Shown here: positions 1 through 5,876 of the stretch, in pieces
Position numbering within the stretch: position 1 is the stretch's first letter
Layout: the number at the start of each line of letters is the position of its first letter
Origin: a virus
Reading direction: 5' to 3' (one strand)
IMG/VR virus record: IMGVR_UViG_3300006749_000134
Location: 1 to 23,773 of that record
Length of the DNA stretch: 23,773 nucleotides
Notes under the pieces: generated by a model
Databases searched by the model: none
What the model was told of the DNA's origin: nothing
Seen by the model: the letters and a program-made list of their open reading frames with translations, nothing else
Translations under genes and position numbers: made by a program

Positions 1-2
1 AC

Positions 3-1916
3 TACGGATTACAGATGTCTGGTGGAGATAATGACAATCAATTATTTTTTATAAGAAGAGTAACTAATGGTAGTTTTGGTAGTTGGTTTGAGATGTGGCA
101 TAGTGGCAATGACGGAGCTGATAGTGGGTTAGATGCAGATTTATTAGACGGAAATCACGCATCTGCATTTTTAACTTCTTCATCTGGATTAAATGGTAGC
201 AATATATCTTCTGGTACAGTAGCAGCAGCAAGGATCGCTAATTTAGCAGCAACTAAGATTACTTCTGGTACTTTAAATAACGCAAGACTTGATACAAATA
301 TGCAATTAACTGGTGCAGCTCCAAGATATAGATTGCAAGAGTCTGGTGTAACAAATACTCCTAATTGGTGGATGATTGCAGACGGTGGTAATTATAGTAT
401 TAGATTAAACAATACTGGAACTTATCCATTACAAATTTCAACCAATTCAAGTAATAATGCAGTTGAAACTATTACTCTTGGATACAATACTAATGTAAGT
501 GGTAATATAGCAGTAACTGGAACAGTAGACGGTAGAGATGTTGCTTCTGACGGAAGTAAATTAGACGGAATAGAAAGTGGAGCTACTGCAGACCAAACAG
601 CAGCACAAATACTAACTGCTATTAAAACAGTAGACGGCTCTGGTAGTGGTTTAGATGCAGATAATTTAGACGGCACAACTTGGACTGGCACAGACAAAAC
701 AGTAAGGTGGGATAATGGTAGAGGTTATCACGGTAATCCAAGAAGTATGTCTATTGGATATTCTGGTGGTAATTATGGACAATTTGGATACAATATACAA
801 TTTACTACAACATCAAATACACATACTTACGCATTTAATGATATAGCTACAAGATGTGATTTGTATGACGGATTAGTAGTTTATACAAGTGTTAGTGGTG
901 GTACTGCTGGTAGCACTATTTCTTGGACTGAATTGTTAGAGTGTAGAAATAATGTATTTACATATAAAGGAAATCAAATACCTATTATGGCTAATGGCTC
1001 TAATAATAGAGTTATGACATCTAATGATGCTTTTAGTCTTAATGGAGAGGGAAATCTTACTTTTGACGGAACTGACTTAGCAGTAGCACACACTTCTGGC
1101 TCTGTTGTGTTTGCAGCAGCTCACGCTTACGATAAAATAAAATTATATGGTAGTAGTGGACACGAGCAAATTGGTACTGAGGGCAGTACAATAGTATTAA
1201 CTGCTTCTAATTTTAAATTTAGAGATTATAGTAGTGGAGCTACAAGATTTTTAGTTAATTCAAGTGGAGCTATAACTACTGGTACTTGGAATGGGAATGT
1301 TATTGCAAGTGCATACTTAGACTCAGATACTGCACACTTATCTGGCTCTCAAACATTTAGTGGTACTAAAACATTTAGTAGTGATATTAATTTAAATGCT
1401 CATCTTGATATGGGAGATGACGATAGAATTAAACTTGGAGATTCTGATGATTTACAAATAGTTCATACATCTAATATTAATTTTATACACTCTACTATTA
1501 GTAATAGAGATATTCGTATAAGAGTAAATGACGGTGGTACTAATAAAGATGCTATTATTATTGATGCAAGTGAAAATGCTTTAGTAAAAACTCACGCAGA
1601 CTTACAAGCTGGTGGAGATGTTATAGCTTTTGCTTCATCAGATAAAAGATTAAAAGATAACTTAAAACCTATTGAAAATTCTTTAGATAAAGTTTCTAAA
1701 CTATCTGGCTATGAATTTGATTGGAACGATAAACAAGAAACATATCAAGGACACGATGTTGGTGTTATAGCACAAGAGATTGAAGAGGTATTACCAGAAG
1801 TAGTTCAAACAAGAGATAATGGATACAAAGCTGTGAAGTATGACAAGATTGTACCATTATTAATTGAAGCAATCAAAGAACTTAAAACAGAAGTAATGGA
1901 GTTAAAAAATGGCTAA
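3..1916 (+). CDS. Tail fibre/spike protein with C-terminal S74 intramolecular chaperone-protease (5' partial)
   Basis: The reading frame is open to the left edge and the first ATG (15) has no ribosome binding site, so the true start lies outside the window. At least 637 residues remain. The body is Gly/Ser/Asn/Thr-rich, with fibre-type motifs (SGLDADLLDG near 35-45 and a second GSGLDADNLDG near 210, numbering from ATG 15; also DGRDVASDGSKLDGIESGAT), as in trimeric beta-structured fibres. The last 92 residues are a peptidase S74 (endosialidase chaperone) domain. It starts at SDKRLK, with S542 and K547 matching the catalytic Ser and the Lys five residues later, and continues with VGVIAQEIEEVLPEVV (from 582) and a helical C-terminus. 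In this family the domain trimerises, helps the fibre fold and then cuts itself off before the Ser. Likely role: receptor-binding fibre. The receptor cannot be told. The S74 call is strong; the fibre role is inferred. Confidence 0.88.
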   Translation, partial: YGLQMSGGDNDNQLFFIRRVTNGSFGSWFEMWHSGNDGADSGLDADLLDGNHASAFLTSSSGLNGSNISSGTVAAARIANLAATKITSGTLNNARLDTNMQLTGAAPRYRLQESGVTNTPNWWMIADGGNYSIRLNNTGTYPLQISTNSSNNAVETITLGYNTNVSGNIAVTGTVDGRDVASDGSKLDGIESGATADQTAAQILTAIKTVDGSGSGLDADNLDGTTWTGTDKTVRWDNGRGYHGNPRSMSIGYSGGNYGQFGYNIQFTTTSNTHTYAFNDIATRCDLYDGLVVYTSVSGGTAGSTISWTELLECRNNVFTYKGNQIPIMANGSNNRVMTSNDAFSLNGEGNLTFDGTDLAVAHTSGSVVFAAAHAYDKIKLYGSSGHEQIGTEGSTIVLTASNFKFRDYSSGATRFLVNSSGAITTGTWNGNVIASAYLDSDTAHLSGSQTFSGTKTFSSDINLNAHLDMGDDDRIKLGDSDDLQIVHTSNINFIHSTISNRDIRIRVNDGGTNKDAIIIDASENALVKTHADLQAGGDVIAFASSDKRLKDNLKPIENSLDKVSKLSGYEFDWNDKQETYQGHDVGVIAQEIEEVLPEVVQTRDNGYKAVKYDKIVPLLIEAIKELKTEVMELKNG

Positions 1917-2088
1917 AAATTTAAAAGGTATAAATATGAAAGGTTTGACTGCAAGGCAAAAGAAAACTATGAGCAGACATAAAGTTCATCACACTAAAGC
2001 ACATTTAAGAAGTATGGCAAACTCAATGAGAGAAGGTAAAACTTTTGGCCAATCTCATAATATTGCAATGAGAAAAGTTGGTAAATAA
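1909..2088 (+). CDS. Small basic protein of unknown function (59 aa)
   Basis: A 59-codon gene starting at ATG 1909, eight bases inside the end of the tail fibre gene, with GGAG at 1898-1901 seven bases upstream. Its stop TAA shares its last A with the ATG of the next gene (TAATG at 2086-2090). The protein is rich in Lys, Arg, His and Met (MAKNLKGINMKGL...) and has no membrane segment. Overlap on both sides and the ribosome binding site support it as real and translationally coupled. I do not recognise a characterised family. It is one of several tiny basic proteins in this part of the genome and could be a minor virion or DNA-associated protein, but that is inference. Confidence 0.72.
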   Translation: MAKNLKGINMKGLTARQKKTMSRHKVHHTKAHLRSMANSMREGKTFGQSHNIAMRKVGK

Positions 2089-3206
2089 TGACTTTACAAG
2101 CATCTGGACAAATAAGTATCAGCGATATAAATACTGAGTTTGGTAGAACTTCTACTACCGCCAATACTTCATTAGAAGATCTATCTGATGGAACTGTAGC
2201 AACTATTAATACTGTAAACGCAAGTAGTGATAGACCAGATGGTTCTGCTCCTCATGCTATGACTGAATTTTATAGTTATAACCATAACGCAGCAGCGGCA
2301 AATGCTTCATTTGGTACTTGGAGTGATACTACAATTAGGTTTATAGGATTAAGTCCAGGTGGCAATATTGCTAATCACGCTGCTACTACTAATGCTTTAA
2401 CTGATGCTAGTGGTGCTATGAGCGTTACAAACTCTGTAACATCTGGTGTTGCTAAAGGTAGTCCTAGGGTAGCATTAGGTACAAGCGATCCTGGTACAAA
2501 TAGTAGCAATACTGTATTTGATAGTAAAATGAAAACACTTAACGGCAATCAACACGGAAGTATAACTTTTAGTGGCAGTGTAACATGTCATGCCAGATTT
2601 TGTTTTTTACCGCATTCTAGTATTACAGAAAGTGTTATGAGGGATATAACATTTACAAATAACAATACTTCTAACACTACAATGACCTTACAAACAAGTG
2701 TTACAAATTTTGGTGGGTTTTGTGTGCATGAAGCAGTACCAGTTAATTGCAAAGACTACTATAAGCACATTGATGAATTAGAAGTTGGTGATATGGTTAT
2801 GTCTTATAATTTTGAAACTGATTCAATAGAAGAAGTTGAAATATTGAAAATAGAAAAACCTACACACAGCGATTTGATTACATATTATTTTGAAGATATG
2901 GAAGATATAACATATACACATGGTAGCACATCTACCTTAAATAGGGGCCTGTCTATTACTAAAGACCACCCTATATACAAATCAGATGGAACTATGGTTT
3001 GTTTAGATCCTGTTAAAGCAAAAGAATTGTATGGATTAAATGCTCAAGAAATAAAGAAAGGTGACGAAATAAGATTTATGGACAAAGTAAGAAAAGTAGA
3101 TATATACTTATTAAGTCCAGATGAAACAGAAACTTATACAATATTGACAAAGAATAACAACTTTTACGCAGGTGGCGTATTAGTACACTCAGAAATAGGG
3201 GGATGA
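2088..3206 (+). CDS. Virion-type protein with C-terminal Hint (Hedgehog/intein) domain
   Basis: 372 residues. Residues 1-210 are Ser/Thr/Asn/Gly-rich and look like a tail-associated structural protein (opening MTLQASGQISISDIN, then EFYSYN near 60). From C212 to the end is a Hint-type domain: C212 in GGFCVHEAVPV (block A position), IDELEVGDMVMSYN after it, SITKDHPI with T291 and H294 (block B T-x-x-H), and YTILTKNNNFYAGGVLVH ending at H367 (blocks F/G). In inteins, Hedgehog proteins and bacterial intein-like domains this fold cleaves or rearranges the peptide bond before the Cys. Here H367 is followed by S368 instead of the usual Asn, and only five residues follow, so protein splicing looks impossible; self-cleavage or ester formation at C212 is still conceivable. 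The gene starts in a TAATG overlap. The Hint call is fairly sure; the tail location is inferred from composition and neighbours. Confidence 0.75.
   Translation: MTLQASGQISISDINTEFGRTSTTANTSLEDLSDGTVATINTVNASSDRPDGSAPHAMTEFYSYNHNAAAANASFGTWSDTTIRFIGLSPGGNIANHAATTNALTDASGAMSVTNSVTSGVAKGSPRVALGTSDPGTNSSNTVFDSKMKTLNGNQHGSITFSGSVTCHARFCFLPHSSITESVMRDITFTNNNTSNTTMTLQTSVTNFGGFCVHEAVPVNCKDYYKHIDELEVGDMVMSYNFETDSIEEVEILKIEKPTHSDLITYYFEDMEDITYTHGSTSTLNRGLSITKDHPIYKSDGTMVCLDPVKAKELYGLNAQEIKKGDEIRFMDKVRKVDIYLLSPDETETYTILTKNNNFYAGGVLVHSEIGG
3197..3202 (+). promoter_or_regulatory. Shine-Dalgarno site deciding a GTG start
   Basis: AGGGGG lies five bases upstream of GTG 3208 and inside the end of the preceding gene. 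It supports the rare GTG start: the only nearby ATG (3203) opens a frame that stops after four codons. Confidence 0.7.
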
Positions 3207-3207
3207 A

Positions 3208-3504
3208 GTGGAAGTAAGTAAAGATAGTAAATTTACATTATCTATAGAAACAGCTGTAAGCATTTTAGTTACTGTAGCTATGATAATTGGTATGTGGTAT
3301 TCTCTGCAAGCAGAAATAGAACTTGCAAAAGAACTACCAGAACCAGAAGTATCACGTATGGAATACGATTTAAAAGACCAAATGATTCGTGATTCTATTA
3401 TGAATACTGAAGAAAAAGTAGAAAAACTTGAAGAGAAAGTAGATTCTGTTAAAGAAGATACTAAAATGATTAATGAAACTCTTCTTAATATGAATAAAGA
3501 TTAA
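3208..3504 (+). CDS. Small membrane protein with coiled-coil tail
   Basis: 98 residues starting at GTG, chosen for the strong upstream ribosome binding site. A short charged N-terminus is followed by one membrane segment at about residues 13-31 (TAVSILVTVAMIIGMWY), then a hydrophilic, strongly helical region with heptad-like Glu/Lys/Val/Leu pattern at about 65-95 (EEKVEKLEEKVDSVKED). One N-terminal anchor plus a coiled coil is the architecture of inner-membrane spanins (Rz type), and the next gene encodes an exported protein. However, no lipoprotein partner (Rz1) was found and the lysozyme is 7 kb away, so a spanin role is only a suggestion. It could equally be a host-membrane or superinfection-exclusion protein. 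The stop TAA overlaps an ATG at 3504. Confidence 0.72.
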   Translation: MEVSKDSKFTLSIETAVSILVTVAMIIGMWYSLQAEIELAKELPEPEVSRMEYDLKDQMIRDSIMNTEEKVEKLEEKVDSVKEDTKMINETLLNMNKD

Positions 3505-3593
3505 TGAGGTATAGAGATGAATTATTACTATGGTATGGCATGGTTGCTTGGGTTGTTGCTATGGCAGTCGCCCTTGCACTCACAGTCAGTTAA
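3504..3593 (+). CDS. Possible 29-aa hydrophobic peptide overlapping the next gene
   Basis: An ATG at 3504 overlaps the stop of the preceding gene in the same TAATG arrangement used by other genes here, and opens 29 codons. The product begins MRYRDELLLWYGMVAW and continues as an almost uninterrupted hydrophobic stretch (VVAMAVALALTVS), which would form one membrane helix with a positive N-terminus. It lies in a different frame over the signal-peptide region of the gene at 3517. No separate ribosome binding site is seen, so translation would depend on coupling. It could be a real small membrane protein (holin- or leader-like) or a by-product of the hydrophobic signal sequence in the other frame. 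Confidence 0.3.
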   Translation: MRYRDELLLWYGMVAWVVAMAVALALTVS

Positions 3594-3900
3594 TTTAAAT
3601 AGCTTTGCAGAAGTACAAGCATTAAATATACATAAATGTGCAGTAGTACAAGTCAATGCAGGCTGGAATTACCAAAATAGAGTAAAGGTAGAAAAGTTAG
3701 CTGAACTTTGTTATGTTGGTGAAATAGACTTAAATAATAAAACAATAGGTGCTGTTATTCAAAAAGAATGGAATATTAAAATAGTACCTACAATTATTAT
3801 ATTTAAAGAAGGCGTAGAGGTTATGCGTTACGAACCTGGTATTAGCATGAGGTTTGACGAAAAAGAAGTGTTTGAAAAAATTAAAAAAGAAATTAAATGA
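3517..3900 (+). CDS. Exported thioredoxin-fold protein lacking the CXXC active site
   Basis: 127 residues. GAGG at 3506-3509, seven bases upstream, fixes the ATG at 3517. Residues 1 to about 23 look like a signal peptide (hydrophobic core MAWLLGLLLW, likely cleavage near HSQS), though the N-terminus lacks the usual positive charge. The rest follows the thioredoxin plan: a strand CAVVQVNAGWN (41-51), a helix to C65, a strand with an acidic turn (VGEIDLNN), then KIVPTIIIFKEGVEVMRY with the conserved cis-Pro at P91. Where thioredoxins have W-C-G-P-C there is W50-N-Y-Q-N, so it should not act as a dithiol oxidoreductase. I recall similar CXXC-less proteins in environmental marine phages, with no known function. 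It ends in an ATGA overlap with the next gene. Confidence 0.72.
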   Translation: MNYYYGMAWLLGLLLWQSPLHSQSVNLNSFAEVQALNIHKCAVVQVNAGWNYQNRVKVEKLAELCYVGEIDLNNKTIGAVIQKEWNIKIVPTIIIFKEGVEVMRYEPGISMRFDEKEVFEKIKKEIK

Positions 3901-4037
3901 AAAGAAAATTATTCAATACAGATGCTAAAAGATCTAACGGAAAGAAAAAAACAAGGCAAGGTATGAGTAATAATACTAAATTTGGTAATAAAAATAGTAA
4001 AAATTATTACAAAAAACGTAGTAGAGGACAAGGATAA
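3897..4037 (+). CDS. Very basic small protein (46 aa)
   Basis: A 46-codon gene whose ATG overlaps the preceding stop (ATGA, 3897-3900) and whose stop overlaps the next ATG (TAATG, 4035-4039). About a third of the residues are Lys or Arg (start MKRKLFNTDAKRSNGKKK), with many Asn and Gly and no hydrophobic core, so it is probably disordered or folds on nucleic acid. No family recognised. The double overlap in a tightly packed operon supports it as a real gene. A DNA- or RNA-binding role is inference from charge alone. Confidence 0.65.
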   Translation: MKRKLFNTDAKRSNGKKKTRQGMSNNTKFGNKNSKNYYKKRSRGQG

Positions 4038-4318
4038 TGGCTGTAAAAAAAGATTCTAGACTAAAAAGAGCTGGTGTTTCTGGATATAATAAACCTAAAA
4101 GAACACCTGGTCATAAAACAAAGTCACATATTGTTGTTGCGAAAGAAGGCAGCAAGATCAAAACTATAAGATTTGGACAACAAGGCGTTAGCACAGCAGG
4201 TAAAAAGAAAGATGCTAAATCTAAAGCTAGACGCAAAAGTTTTAAAGCGAGACACGCTAAGAATATAGCTAAAGGCAAAATGTCTGCAGCATATTGGGCT
4301 AATAAAGTAAAATGGTAA
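4037..4318 (+). CDS. Basic protein of unknown function, conserved-looking C-terminus (93 aa)
   Basis: 93 residues, dense in Lys and Arg. The N-terminal third is flexible (MAVKKDSRLKRAGVSGYNKP), the middle has a short beta-like hydrophobic stretch (SHIVVAKEGSKIKTIRFGQQGV, within about 30-51), and the C-terminal helix FKARHAKNIAKGKMSAAYWA ends with NKVKW. I recall this ending in other phage proteins of unknown function, some much larger. GAGGA at 4024-4028, eight bases upstream, supports the start. The open frames on the opposite strand here are shadows. Possible roles are minor capsid/cement protein or packaged nucleic-acid-binding protein; the sequence does not decide. Confidence 0.75.
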   Translation: MAVKKDSRLKRAGVSGYNKPKRTPGHKTKSHIVVAKEGSKIKTIRFGQQGVSTAGKKKDAKSKARRKSFKARHAKNIAKGKMSAAYWANKVKW

Positions 4319-4328
4319 AGGAGTAGAT

Positions 4329-4421
4329 ATGCCATACGGTAAAGGTACATACGGAAGCAAAGTAGGCAGACCGCCTAAAAAGAAAAAGAAAAAGTCTAAG
4401 AAAAAAGGAAAGAAAAAATAA
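4329..4421 (+). CDS. Polylysine 30-aa protein with AT-hook-like core
   Basis: A 30-codon gene preceded by AAAGGAG at 4317-4323, five bases before ATG 4329. The product begins MPYGKGTYGSKVGRPP and then is almost all lysine with a few Ser/Gly; half of all residues are Lys or Arg. GRPPKKK resembles the core of AT-hook minor-groove binders (R/GRP flanked by basic residues), which would fit the AT-rich genome, but one short motif proves nothing. Its stop overlaps the next ATG (TAATG, 4419-4423). The strong ribosome binding site and coupling make it a likely real gene. Confidence 0.65.
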   Translation: MPYGKGTYGSKVGRPPKKKKKKSKKKGKKK

Positions 4422-4546
4422 TGGCTAAAACTGTTAGTTGGATGTGGGGAGGTAAGCGTTATAAGGGAACTTTAATAAGAGAAACTAAAACGCATAAATT
4501 TGCTAGAACTCATAATGGCAAAATTAAAAAGATCAAGAAAAAATAA
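4421..4546 (+). CDS. Small basic protein of unknown function (41 aa)
   Basis: 41 codons, starting in a TAATG overlap with the polylysine gene and preceded by AAGGAAA at 4405-4411. The product (MAKTVSWMWGGKRYKGTLI...) has an aromatic, Gly-rich N-terminal half that could form a small beta structure, and a Lys-rich tail (GKIKKIKKK). The pattern SWMWGG(K/R)RY...GTLI is one I recall from other marine phage small proteins, without a function. A short non-coding gap of 28 bases follows and carries the next ribosome binding site. Confidence 0.65.
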   Translation: MAKTVSWMWGGKRYKGTLIRETKTHKFARTHNGKIKKIKKK

Positions 4547-4574
4547 TTACTATAACCAATAAGGAGAGCACGTA

Positions 4575-4799
4575 ATGAGTAAAAAAGAACAAACAGTAGA
4601 TTTAAAAGCTGAAGCTACAGTAGATTTAAAAACTGAAGCTACTATAAAAATGGAAACATTAGTAGAGCAGCATAATCAACTTGTTCAGGAAATACAAGAG
4701 GCTAACGGTAGATTAGCAGAAGTAAAACAAATGATTGTAGAGCATCAAGGATATATAAAAGGTCTTGAAGCTTGCGATGAAAACTGTAAGGAAAAATAA
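4575..4799 (+). CDS. Small acidic coiled-coil protein with duplicated N-terminal octapeptide
   Basis: 74 residues; AAGGAG at 4561-4566, eight bases upstream, supports ATG 4575. Residues 7-22 are two copies of an eight-residue unit (TVDLKAEA, TVDLKTEA). The rest is predicted helix with heptad-like spacing (LVEQHNQLVQEIQEANGRLA, then EVKQMIVEHQGYIKGLE) and two Cys near the end (EACDENC). No enzyme motif. Small coiled-coil proteins of this sort are common in phage structural regions and may act as oligomerisation or chaperone factors; the function here is unknown. Its stop overlaps the next ATG (TAATG). Confidence 0.78.
   Translation: MSKKEQTVDLKAEATVDLKTEATIKMETLVEQHNQLVQEIQEANGRLAEVKQMIVEHQGYIKGLEACDENCKEK
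4593..4640 (+). repeat. Tandem 24-bp direct repeat (2 copies)
   Basis: Copies at 4593-4616 and 4617-4640 differ at one base (AAAGCT versus AAAACT). The unit is in frame and duplicates eight residues at the N-terminus of the coiled-coil protein. It probably arose by slippage and can change length without a frameshift. Confidence 0.85.
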
Positions 4800-4957
4800 T
4801 GGGACCAATATTAGGTAAGGTACTTACTAGCTTAGGTACAGAAAAGCTCATTAAAGCTGTTATAATGCATTTAGGAGATTGGCTAGTAGCTAAGTCTTCT
4901 AATAAATTAGATGACAAGCTTTGGAGTGAAGTAAAAAAAGCATTAGCTAAAAAATAG
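4799..4957 (+). CDS. Small amphipathic protein of unknown function (52 aa)
   Basis: 52 codons from ATG 4799, coupled to the preceding stop (TAATG) and preceded by AAGGA at 4788-4792. The product (MGPILGKVLTSLGTEKLIKA...) reads as two amphipathic helices: a more hydrophobic first half (KAVIMHLGDWLVAK) and a charged second half (LDDKLWSEVKKALAKK). It is not hydrophobic enough for a normal membrane span, so it is not a convincing holin. I recall similar short proteins with a K-x-L-D-D-x-x-W/V pattern in phages without a known role. Its TAG stop is part of the AGGAGG site that starts the next gene. Confidence 0.65.
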   Translation: MGPILGKVLTSLGTEKLIKAVIMHLGDWLVAKSSNKLDDKLWSEVKKALAKK

Positions 4958-4961
4958 GAGG
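4956..4961 (+). promoter_or_regulatory. Consensus Shine-Dalgarno site deciding a TTG start
   Basis: AGGAGG, five bases upstream of TTG 4967 and overlapping the TAG stop (4955-4957) of the preceding gene. A perfect site paired with a weak start codon makes TTG the likely initiation point of the phosphoesterase; the first in-frame ATG would remove the DxH metal motif. Confidence 0.8.
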
Positions 4962-4966
4962 TTTCA

Positions 4967-5734
4967 TTGAAACTTAAAAAACGTGGTATCGTAATACCAG
5001 ACCAGCATTATCCATTAGAGGATAGAGCTGCAGTTGAGTGTGTTAAAAAAGCAATACTAAAAATAAAACCTAAAGTGTTTGTTAATTTAGGGGATGTTGG
5101 AGAGTGGGAGTCTGTATCAGCTTGGAGATATAAAGACAAAAAGCTACCGCCTTTAGAGTTTCAACTACCTATTGTAGATGAAGATATAAGGTTAGTAAAT
5201 CAAGGATTAGACGAGTGGGATGAAATACTTAAAAAAGTTGGATGTAAAGAAAAGTATTTATTACAAGGTAACCACGATCTCTGGTTGGATAATTTTGCTA
5301 ACAAGTATCCTTATCTTGATGATTACAGCTTTTTTAAAGCTTGTAAAATCAAAGAAAGAGGATATAAGTACACAGAATACAACTTGCCGATCCAAGTAGG
5401 TAAGTTGGTATTCTTTCATGGTGCATTTGCAACAACGTATCATGCGAAAAAACATTTAGAAACGTATGGAGAAAATGTAATGTATGGACACGTACACGAC
5501 ATACAACGACATACAATGACAAAGCTTAATAGCAATATTGGTGCTTGGTCTATGGGATGTTTAAAAGATATGTCACACGAAAGTAACAAATGGTTAAAGG
5601 GTAGGCTGCACAATTGGGGCCATGCTTTTGCTATTGTTGATTGGTTTGACAATGGAGAATTTAAAGTTGAAACCGTAGAAATAATAGACGGTAAGACAAG
5701 TGTTTGGGGAGAGGTTATTGATGGAAACAAGTAA
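4967..5734 (+). CDS. Calcineurin-like metallophosphoesterase
   Basis: 255 residues from a TTG start. All motifs of the two-metal calcineurin-like fold are present in order: D12-x-H14 (PDQHYP), G42-D43 with E46 (LGDVGEW), G101-N-H-D104, H151 (VFFHG) and G174-H-V-H177. Such enzymes hydrolyse phosphomono- or diesters (protein phosphate, cyclic nucleotides, nucleic-acid ends) with Mn or Fe/Zn. The tail (GRLHNWGHAFAIVDWFDNGE) resembles a form I have seen in other phages, where the substrate is unknown. It has no signal peptide, so it should act in the host cytoplasm. Its place in the late region is unusual for nucleotide metabolism and may point to a role in virion assembly or host takeover. The fold call is firm; the substrate is unknown. 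The last 14 bases overlap the next gene. Confidence 0.9.
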   Translation: MKLKKRGIVIPDQHYPLEDRAAVECVKKAILKIKPKVFVNLGDVGEWESVSAWRYKDKKLPPLEFQLPIVDEDIRLVNQGLDEWDEILKKVGCKEKYLLQGNHDLWLDNFANKYPYLDDYSFFKACKIKERGYKYTEYNLPIQVGKLVFFHGAFATTYHAKKHLETYGENVMYGHVHDIQRHTMTKLNSNIGAWSMGCLKDMSHESNKWLKGRLHNWGHAFAIVDWFDNGEFKVETVEIIDGKTSVWGEVIDGNK

Positions 5735-5876
5735 TTCAACAGGCGGTCCTATGCAAGGATCGTCTACCAACTCTTCTAGAAGAACATACAATATGAAGAG
5801 TAAAAAGAAAAAAGTTAAGATGAAAACTATGCAGGATGTATTACAACATGGCAAAAAAAATATTAAATTTAAATAA
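5721..5876 (+). CDS. Small Ser/Lys-rich protein overlapping both neighbours (51 aa)
   Basis: 51 codons from ATG 5721, with GAGAGG at 5709-5714, six bases upstream. It overlaps the phosphoesterase by 14 bases and the next structural gene (from 5848) by 29 bases. The N-terminus is Ser/Thr/Gly/Asn-rich (METSNSTGGPMQGSSTNSSR); the middle and C-terminus are Lys-rich (MKSKKKKVKMKT). No family recognised. Without this gene there would be a 113-base gap in an otherwise gapless operon, which supports it. It belongs with the other small basic proteins of the region. Confidence 0.62.
   Translation: METSNSTGGPMQGSSTNSSRRTYNMKSKKKKVKMKTMQDVLQHGKKNIKFK

Noticed and set aside
1-14. ATG 15 as the true start of the tail fibre gene
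   Set aside because: The frame is open to the window edge with fibre-like residues (YGLQ) before the ATG and no ribosome binding site.
2721-3206. A complete splicing intein interrupting a host gene
   Set aside because: Only five residues follow the block G His and the terminal Asn is missing, so there is no C-extein and no splice chemistry.
4111-4360. Two hydrophobic minus-strand frames opposite the basic 93-aa gene
   Set aside because: They are complementary shadows of Lys-rich codons (AAA/AAG read as TTT/CTT), with no ribosome binding site and opposite to operon direction.
4799-4957. Holin
   Set aside because: The 52-aa product has amphipathic rather than fully hydrophobic helices and many charges; no convincing membrane span.
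5836-5847. Start of the nozzle-like gene at ATG 5836
   Set aside because: This ATG overlaps the AGGA that would be its own site; ATG 5848 has usable spacing and gives the typical MAKKILNLNNFSGG opening.
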